Assembly: GCA_044348925.1 (NCBI GenBank)
Contig: JBIKRY010000052.1
Span: 1-19,628 of the forward strand
Length of the DNA stretch: 19,628 nt
Direction of reading: 5' to 3'
DNA from: JAAFKA01 sp044348925
GTDB lineage: Bacteria > Bacteroidota > Bacteroidia > Cytophagales > Thermoflexibacteraceae
This document shows positions 14,711 to 19,628 of the stretch, in pieces. Made by a program: the position numbers and the translations under genes. Every line of letters starts with the position of its first letter. The first letter of the stretch is position 1. Below the pieces are notes generated by a model, which worked only from the letters and a program-made list of their open reading frames with translations, was not told the DNA's origin and searched no databases.

Positions 14711-16681
14711 ATGAAACAAAGAGGGAACTATGTCGGCTTAGCGTTTCTTGGTGCATCATTGTTGTTAAATACATACGACGCAACTGCACAAAAGAAAGAA
14801 GTTGAAATGAGCTCAAGGTTGTACAAAATGGACGTACAACCACAGCGTCAACGTCTGCCGAATATAATTAATGAATTGCTTGATGATGAATTTGCACCAA
14901 CAATTAGTCCAGATGGTAAAAGTTTAATTTATCAGTCCAATCGTAATGGCAAAAAATTTGAAGGCTATTACCGTTTATGGGAATCTAAAAAAGATTCTAA
15001 TGGATGGTGGACAACGCCAAAACCTTTGGAAACCATTAATGCTAAAGCTGCAAAAGGCGACATTATTGGAGGTCCTATGTATGCCTATGATGGGAAAACT
15101 TTGTACTATTTTGCCAAAATAGCAGGTAGTCAAGCAGAAGACATTTACTATTCTACCAAAAATGGAGAAACTTGGTCAGAACCAATGCCTGTTAAAGGTG
15201 CAGTAAATACGGGAGATTATGAAGGTTTCCCTTCTATATCCCCTGATGGACAACGTCTATACTTTATGCGTAAATCTGCAAGTGGCGAAACTGCAACAGC
15301 TTCGACAGGTGCAGAAGGAACTCCAGCCAAAAAAGAGCCAAAAGGAAAACCATCTACCTACAAATTGATGGTATCTAAATTGCAAGATGACGGCAGTTGG
15401 GGAACAGCAGAAGAATTACCAGCACCAATTAATCAAGGTGGCGAAAAATATCCACACATTGGACCTGATGGACAAACTCTTTATTTCTCATCTTTGAGAG
15501 GTGGTGGTTCTCCTGAAAGAACATACGATTGGAATATTTACGTATCGGAAATGAAAGAAGGTGGTTCTTGGGCTGAGCCAAAACCAATGGACGAAGCTCC
15601 ATACGTAAAAAATACAGGTTATACAATTTTGGAAGATGGTCCAATGAGTATAGCTCCTCAAGGTGATGAACCACACGTGTTAGGATTTTTCTCGGCACAC
15701 TATGGAGCATCACACGAAATCTTTACTTTGCCAATTCCTGAAGGATTACGTCCTAAGAAAACTTGTTTTTACAAAGGAACTGTATTAGATTCTATCACAC
15801 GCAAACCTGTAGAGGTAAAAGTGCAAATAGAAAATCTTACTCGTCCAATGAAATACAACGTGAAAAATGACGTAGCTCAAGGCGGAAGATTTGGTTCTGT
15901 ATTCACAGAAACTAACAAATACAAAGTTACTATCGAACACCCAGATTACAAAGTATATACATATATTGCAGATTTATCGGCATTCAATATGTGGACTTCT
16001 TGCGAAAAATTAATCTTATTGCAGAAAAAAGGCGTAATTGCAATGATTTCTGTTATAGATGGCACTACAAAAGAATTGGTAGATGCAACGCTTGATATGA
16101 AAAACGACAATGAAAAAGGTTTGGTAAAAGATTTTGCGAAAAAAGATAAAGGTGTTTTCACTATGTTATTAACAGGTGGCACTACTTATACTGCAAAAGC
16201 AAATGCTACAGATTATGACGAAAAAACAGAAGTAATTGATTTGACAAACAAAATGGACGGAGATACTATCAACCGTTTTGTGATGATTAACAAAACAATT
16301 ATGGTAACTTTTGACAATATCAACTTTGCTACTGCACGTCCTCGTACAATGGATAAAAAAGAATTGACTGCATCTTTATTACCTCGTTCTATCGAAGTAT
16401 TGAACCAAGTATTGAAATTTATGCAAGATTATCCAAACCATAAAATCAATATTTTTGCACACACAGATGACGTAGGAAAAGATGAATACAATCAAGGCTT
16501 GTCTGACCGCCGTGCTGCTGCTGCAAAAGAATACTTAATTTCTAAAGGTATTAATGCTGCACGTTTGACTGCACAAGGTTTTGGTGAAACACAACCTACT
16601 GTACCAAACTTGATGGACGGAAAACCTGACAAAAACAACAGAGCTTTAAATCGCCGTGTTGAATTCAAATTAGCTAAATAA
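14711..16681 (+). CDS. PD40 propeller / CRD / OmpA-family outer-membrane-associated protein
   Basis: This 656-residue exported protein has a signal peptide (1-27, ending TYDATAQ). Residues about 58-345 form a TolB/WD40-like propeller with PD40 repeats: FAPTISPDGKSLIYQSN (61), EGFPSISPDGQRLYF (171) and YPHIGPDGQTLYFSS (247). One blade carries a low-complexity Ala/Thr/Gly/Lys loop (189-215). A carboxypeptidase-regulatory-like domain follows (about 350-440, CFYKGTVLDSITRKPVEV), then another small beta domain (441-525). A C-terminal OmpA-like peptidoglycan-binding domain (about 530-655) has HTDDVG (585-590), LSDRRAA and NRRVEF, with the peptidoglycan-contacting Asp and Arg in place. The propeller-CRD-OmpA order matches the type IX secretion component PorE of Porphyromonas, minus its N-terminal TPR. 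A role anchoring an outer-membrane complex to peptidoglycan is inferred, and T9SS membership is possible but unproven. It has its own promoter candidate and terminator. Confidence 0.9.
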   Translation: MKQRGNYVGLAFLGASLLLNTYDATAQKKEVEMSSRLYKMDVQPQRQRLPNIINELLDDEFAPTISPDGKSLIYQSNRNGKKFEGYYRLWESKKDSNGWWTTPKPLETINAKAAKGDIIGGPMYAYDGKTLYYFAKIAGSQAEDIYYSTKNGETWSEPMPVKGAVNTGDYEGFPSISPDGQRLYFMRKSASGETATASTGAEGTPAKKEPKGKPSTYKLMVSKLQDDGSWGTAEELPAPINQGGEKYPHIGPDGQTLYFSSLRGGGSPERTYDWNIYVSEMKEGGSWAEPKPMDEAPYVKNTGYTILEDGPMSIAPQGDEPHVLGFFSAHYGASHEIFTLPIPEGLRPKKTCFYKGTVLDSITRKPVEVKVQIENLTRPMKYNVKNDVAQGGRFGSVFTETNKYKVTIEHPDYKVYTYIADLSAFNMWTSCEKLILLQKKGVIAMISVIDGTTKELVDATLDMKNDNEKGLVKDFAKKDKGVFTMLLTGGTTYTAKANATDYDEKTEVIDLTNKMDGDTINRFVMINKTIMVTFDNINFATARPRTMDKKELTASLLPRSIEVLNQVLKFMQDYPNHKINIFAHTDDVGKDEYNQGLSDRRAAAAKEYLISKGINAARLTAQGFGETQPTVPNLMDGKPDKNNRALNRRVEFKLAK

Positions 16682-16706
16682 TTAGTATATTTGTAAAGTA
16701 TTTATG

Positions 16707-16744
16707 AAAGCCTACAAAATAGCAATATTTTGTAGGCTTTTTTT
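16707..16744 (+). terminator. Intrinsic terminator after the OmpA-propeller gene
   Basis: AAAGCCTACAAAAT (16707-16720), loop AGCAAT, ATTTTGTAGGCTTT (16727-16740), with the T-run continuing to 16744. This is a perfect 14-bp stem with seven terminal T, placed 25 bases after the stop codon. Confidence 0.88.
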
Positions 16745-16845
16745 ATGGAATAAATTTTTAGAGAAAATATATTTTAGAGAAAAATTTAGTAACTTGCATA
16801 ACAATTTACAAAGCAATTTGTAATAAAAAATAAGTAGGCAAAAAT

Positions 16846-18540
16846 ATGGAAAATTTTGTCGTTTCGGCACGTAAGTATAGACCCGCAACCTTTGATACGG
16901 TTGTAGGGCAGGGACATGTAACAACTACGCTTAAAAATGCTATTTTGAGTAATCATTTGGCACAGGCATTTTTGTTTTGTGGCCCTCGTGGTGTTGGCAA
17001 AACTACTTGTGCGAGGATTTTGGCAAAAACAATCAACTGCCAACAATTACTACCTGATGGCGAGGCTTGTGATGTTTGTGATTCTTGTGTGGCTTTCAAA
17101 CGAAATGCCTCTTTTAATATCCATGAATTAGATGCAGCTTCCAATAATTCTGTAGATGATATTAGAAATTTGATAGAACAAGTACGTATCCCACCACAAA
17201 TGGGAAAACGAAAAGTATATATTATAGACGAGGTACACATGTTATCTACGGCAGCTTTTAATGCTTTTTTGAAAACATTAGAAGAGCCACCTACGTATGC
17301 AATTTTTATTTTAGCAACTACCGAGAAACATAAAATATTACCAACAATTCTTTCGCGTTGCCAAATTTTTGATTTTAACCGCATCAAAATTGCAGATATG
17401 GCAAACCATTTGGGAGAAATAGCCAAAAAAGAAGGAATTAATGCCGAAATAGATGCACTAAGACTTATTGCACAAAAAGCAGATGGCGGTTTGCGTGATG
17501 CTTTGTCGATGTTTGATTTGATTGTTACGTTTTCGGGAAAAGAAGTTTCCTACAAAAAGACGATTGAAAATTTACATATTCTCGATTACGACTATTATTT
17601 TAAAATTACAGATGCTTTTCTTAGCGAAAATTTATCGCAGGCTTTGTTGATTTTTGATGAAATTATCCGTAATGGATTTGATGGACATAATTTTGTGGTT
17701 GGATTGACCGAGCATTTTCGTAACTTATTGGTTTGCAAAGATATAGCTACCATTAGTTTGCTTGATGTATCCGAAAATGTGCAAAAAAAATATGCCGAAC
17801 AAGGACAAAAAGCCTCTGTATCTTTTCTACTATCCGCAGTAAATATTGCGAATCAAACAGATTTGAACTATAAAAATAGCAAACAATCTAAATTGCACGT
17901 AGAAATAATGCTTATGAAATTGACACATTTGCGAAATGCTTTAGATTTGCCTGCCATGATGGAAGAGTTAAAAAAAAAATCTAATCAGCAATTAAGCCAA
18001 CAAGTTGTTAATCAAGCAGTTACACCAATTACAACAGCAATAGTAAAAGATACCAATAGTGGCTTAAAAAATACACCAAAAATTTCGCTAAGTCCAGAAC
18101 CACAAGCTGCAAATCCAATAGCTGAAGTAGCCGAAAGCAAAAAAGAGTATGTGATAGCAGTAAATAAAGTAGTAAAAGAAGAAGAATTGCTAAAATATTG
18201 GCAACTATATGCCGAACAACTCAAAGAAGAAGGAAAAATTAGAGCTTCGGTAAGTATGTTGGCATATCCTATTGTGTTTAAAAATGATATAATTGAATTA
18301 CCTTTGTTTAGTTTGGTTATCGAAGAGCCTGTGATAAAAGAAGTAAAAGATGGTATTTTGCACTATTTACGCAACAAATTACAAAATAATAACCTACAAT
18401 TACAGATTACAAAAGCCATTATTCATGACGAACTGCCAAAGAAATTTTTTACCAATCAAGATAAATTTAGAAAATTGGCAGATAAATTCCCTTTACTAAC
18501 CGAACTGCGGAATATTTTGGGCTTAGATTATGATTTTTAG
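16846..18540 (+). CDS. dnaX: DNA polymerase III subunit gamma/tau
   Basis: This 564-residue protein is the clamp-loader ATPase, which loads the sliding clamp and, in its long (tau) form, tethers polymerase cores and helicase at the fork. Walker A is GPRGVGKTT (46-54), the zinc module is C65, C75, C78, C81, Walker B is IIDE (126-129), sensor 1 is ATTEKHK (157-163), and the arginine-finger SRC is at 170-172. Domain III runs to about 375. After it come a Gln/Asn/Thr-rich linker (about 380-440) and a C-terminal domain (about 445-560) that would correspond to the polymerase-binding part. Ten consecutive A's at 17970-17979 sit exactly at the domain III/linker border, with nearby stops in both other frames (see the separate entry), so a short gamma-like product is plausible. 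The ATG at 16846 gives the conserved N-terminus (SARKYRPATFDTVVGQ). No strong promoter is visible; TAACTTGC at 16790-16797 is a weak -7 candidate. Confidence 0.96.
   Translation: MENFVVSARKYRPATFDTVVGQGHVTTTLKNAILSNHLAQAFLFCGPRGVGKTTCARILAKTINCQQLLPDGEACDVCDSCVAFKRNASFNIHELDAASNNSVDDIRNLIEQVRIPPQMGKRKVYIIDEVHMLSTAAFNAFLKTLEEPPTYAIFILATTEKHKILPTILSRCQIFDFNRIKIADMANHLGEIAKKEGINAEIDALRLIAQKADGGLRDALSMFDLIVTFSGKEVSYKKTIENLHILDYDYYFKITDAFLSENLSQALLIFDEIIRNGFDGHNFVVGLTEHFRNLLVCKDIATISLLDVSENVQKKYAEQGQKASVSFLLSAVNIANQTDLNYKNSKQSKLHVEIMLMKLTHLRNALDLPAMMEELKKKSNQQLSQQVVNQAVTPITTAIVKDTNSGLKNTPKISLSPEPQAANPIAEVAESKKEYVIAVNKVVKEEELLKYWQLYAEQLKEEGKIRASVSMLAYPIVFKNDIIELPLFSLVIEEPVIKEVKDGILHYLRNKLQNNNLQLQITKAIIHDELPKKFFTNQDKFRKLADKFPLLTELRNILGLDYDF
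17970..17979 (+). other. A10 slippery run in dnaX, possible gamma-forming frameshift site
   Basis: Codons 375-379 read TTA AAA AAA AAA TCT, giving ten consecutive A's. If one A is gained (or the ribosome shifts -1), the frame reads AAA AAA AAA ATC TAA, giving a 379-residue product. If one A is lost, the frame runs to TAA after codon 382. Both would end just after clamp-loader domain III and lack the tau C-terminus. E. coli dnaX (A AAA AAG, ribosomal) and Thermus thermophilus dnaX (A9, transcriptional) use comparable runs to make gamma. The longest other A-run I see in coding sequence in this window is eight. A purine-rich GGAAGAG (17961-17967) precedes the run. No strong downstream stem was found. 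Confidence 0.6.
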
Positions 18541-18542
18541 CA

Positions 18543-18589
18543 TATTCTACAAGTTATAGGCTTTTGGTAAAGATACAACTTGTAGAATA
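18543..18589. terminator. Bidirectional terminator hairpin between dnaX and the iron lipoprotein gene
   Basis: TATTCTACAAGTT (18543-18555) pairs with AACTTGTAGAATA (18577-18589), a perfect 13-bp stem with a 21-base loop. It begins three bases after the dnaX stop and ends 17 bases before the stop of the convergent gene. A T-run follows at 18598-18602. Confidence 0.75.
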
Positions 18590-18606
18590 GTGAGTAGTTT
18601 TTCAAA

Positions 18607-19628
18607 TTATTTCCATTTTACTTCATCAAAGATTTTGACTGCATCTGTATTATATTTTCCCAACAGAGTCAAATCTATAGTATCTGCCTTAAATTTTCCA
18701 AAAGATTCTAACTCTTTAGAAAAAGCAATAGCTCCACGAATAGGATATTCTTGGTTAGATTCTGCATAGAGTTTTTGGGAGGCATCACTTACCAAAAATT
18801 CTAATAATTTGATAGCATTTGCCTTATTTGGTGCATATTTACAAACTCCTGCACCACTAATATTAGTATGTGTTCCAAACGTATTTTGATTTGGGAAAAA
18901 TACGGCAACTTTGCTTACTGCTTGTTTTTCTGCTTCATCTTTGGAAGTCATCATCTGTCCAATGTAGTAGGTATTTACGATAGCAATGTCTCCTTCACCT
19001 GCTGCTAAAGCCAAAATTTGGTCTTTATCGCCGCCTTTTGGCTCTCTTGCCATATTTTTTACAATTCCTTCAGCCCATTTTTTTGCTTTTTCTGCTCCGT
19101 TGTGGTGAATAAAAGAGGCTAACAAAGATTGGTTATAAATATTATCCGAAGCACGTACCAAAATTTTGCCTTTCCATTTTGCTGCTGTCAAATCTTCATA
19201 AGTAGAAAATTGCGTAGCTTTTAATTTTTCTTTGTTGTATGCAATTACCCTTGCACGTTGCGTTAAGCCAAACCAAAAATTTTCGTTATCTCGCAAATAC
19301 GCAGGAATTAGTTGGGTTAATACCGCAGATTCTGCTGCTTGAAACAAACCTTTGTTTTTGATACGTGCCAAACTTCCTGCATCTACTGTAATCAATAAAT
19401 CAGCTGGCGAACTTGCTCCTTCGTCTTCAAGACGTTTTAGTAATTGGTCAGCTTTAGCTTTTACCACATTTACTTTAATGCCTGTTTGTTTGGTAAATTC
19501 CTCATACAGTTGTTGGTCTGTTTCGTAATGACGGTGCGAATACACATTTACCACATTTGCTACAGTGCTTGAGTCGGTTTTACTTTCGTTACTTTCTTGT
19601 TTTGATTCTGATTTGCAACTACTCAAGA
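18607..19628 (-). CDS. FutA-type Fe(III) ABC transporter substrate-binding lipoprotein, N-terminus outside window
   Basis: The minus-strand frame is open to the window edge. Its last visible residues, Leu-Ser-Ser-Cys (19626-19615), form a lipobox, so the Cys is the lipidated first mature residue and the signal peptide lies beyond 19628. The apparent TTG start at 19626 is really the lipobox Leu. A Ser/Glu/Lys-rich tether follows, then a type 2 periplasmic-binding fold. The FutA iron-ligand set is present: YSHRHYE (His and Tyr), RVIAYNKE (Tyr) and NTYYIGQM (tandem Tyr). This points to ferric ion capture for an ABC importer, as in FutA/FbpA. Because lipidation anchors it, it probably sits in the inner membrane facing the periplasm. 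Permease and ATPase genes are not in the window; the ATPase at 8015-8647 is distant and lacks ferric-transporter features. The gene converges on dnaX, sharing its terminator. Confidence 0.9.
   Translation of the reverse strand, partial: LSSCKSESKQESNESKTDSSTVANVVNVYSHRHYETDQQLYEEFTKQTGIKVNVVKAKADQLLKRLEDEGASSPADLLITVDAGSLARIKNKGLFQAAESAVLTQLIPAYLRDNENFWFGLTQRARVIAYNKEKLKATQFSTYEDLTAAKWKGKILVRASDNIYNQSLLASFIHHNGAEKAKKWAEGIVKNMAREPKGGDKDQILALAAGEGDIAIVNTYYIGQMMTSKDEAEKQAVSKVAVFFPNQNTFGTHTNISGAGVCKYAPNKANAIKLLEFLVSDASQKLYAESNQEYPIRGAIAFSKELESFGKFKADTIDLTLLGKYNTDAVKIFDEVKWK

Noticed and set aside
16953..17426. Minus-strand 157-codon frame inside dnaX
   Set aside because: Covers the dnaX Walker A to sensor region, so it is a shadow of an unmistakable gene despite its length.
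17783..17790. A8 run in dnaX as a second slippage site
   Set aside because: A shift here does not meet a stop promptly and falls within domain III, so it would not give a sensible product.

Overview
The window is a chromosomal segment from an AT-rich (by eye about one third GC) member of the Bacteroidota, probably a Cytophagales-type bacterium. Three things point there: promoters of the TTTG-N19/20-TAnnTTTG kind, very weak Shine-Dalgarno sequences, and a gene set typical of the phylum (two-component-style propeller fused to a SpoIIE phosphatase, propeller/OmpA surface protein, stand-alone proline dehydrogenase). No transposase, phage gene, tRNA, rRNA or CRISPR array was seen. Taxonomy is inferred from motifs, not from a database search.

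Layout. 1-313 is a gene-free, repeat-bearing stretch with short palindromes (core ATTCGCC-loop-GGCGAAT). 314-1429 is a secreted TPR-like protein and 1613-2752 a WecA/TagO-type polyprenyl-phosphate sugar-phosphate transferase with its own -7 element. 2753-3194 carries a terminator, a second copy of the palindromic repeat family in inverted orientation, and the promoter of rpoC (3195-7535). rpoC has no rpoB directly upstream, which is unusual. After a strong bidirectional-looking terminator comes a 35-codon lysine-rich protein (7851-7958) with promoter and terminator of its own. It is convergent with a lone ABC ATPase on the minus strand (8015-8647). Divergent from that ATPase is a 1218-codon membrane sensor with a beta-propeller, Y_Y_Y domain and SpoIIE-type phosphatase (8794-12450). 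It converges on a minus-strand PlsC-like acyltransferase (12544-13083), which is divergent from proline dehydrogenase (13175-14386). Next come a PD40-propeller/CRD/OmpA protein (14711-16681), dnaX (16846-18540), and a convergent, edge-truncated FutA-type iron-binding lipoprotein (18607 to the window end).

Most genes look like separate transcription units: nearly every one is bounded by its own promoter candidate and a hairpin terminator, and three convergent pairs share one hairpin each. The core machinery (rpoC, dnaX) is interleaved with envelope genes (WecA-like transferase, acyltransferase, OmpA-propeller protein, iron lipoprotein) and one signalling protein; no single pathway is evident.

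The most interesting observations are: (1) a run of ten A residues in dnaX exactly at the end of the clamp-loader core, with stop codons 2 and 6 codons later in the two other frames, which predicts a gamma-like short product by slippage; (2) an rpoC separated from rpoB, downstream of a two-gene block bracketed by inverted copies of a dispersed repeat; (3) an independent micro-gene for a lysine-rich peptide; and (4) an ABC ATPase lacking both the Q-loop Gln and the switch His.
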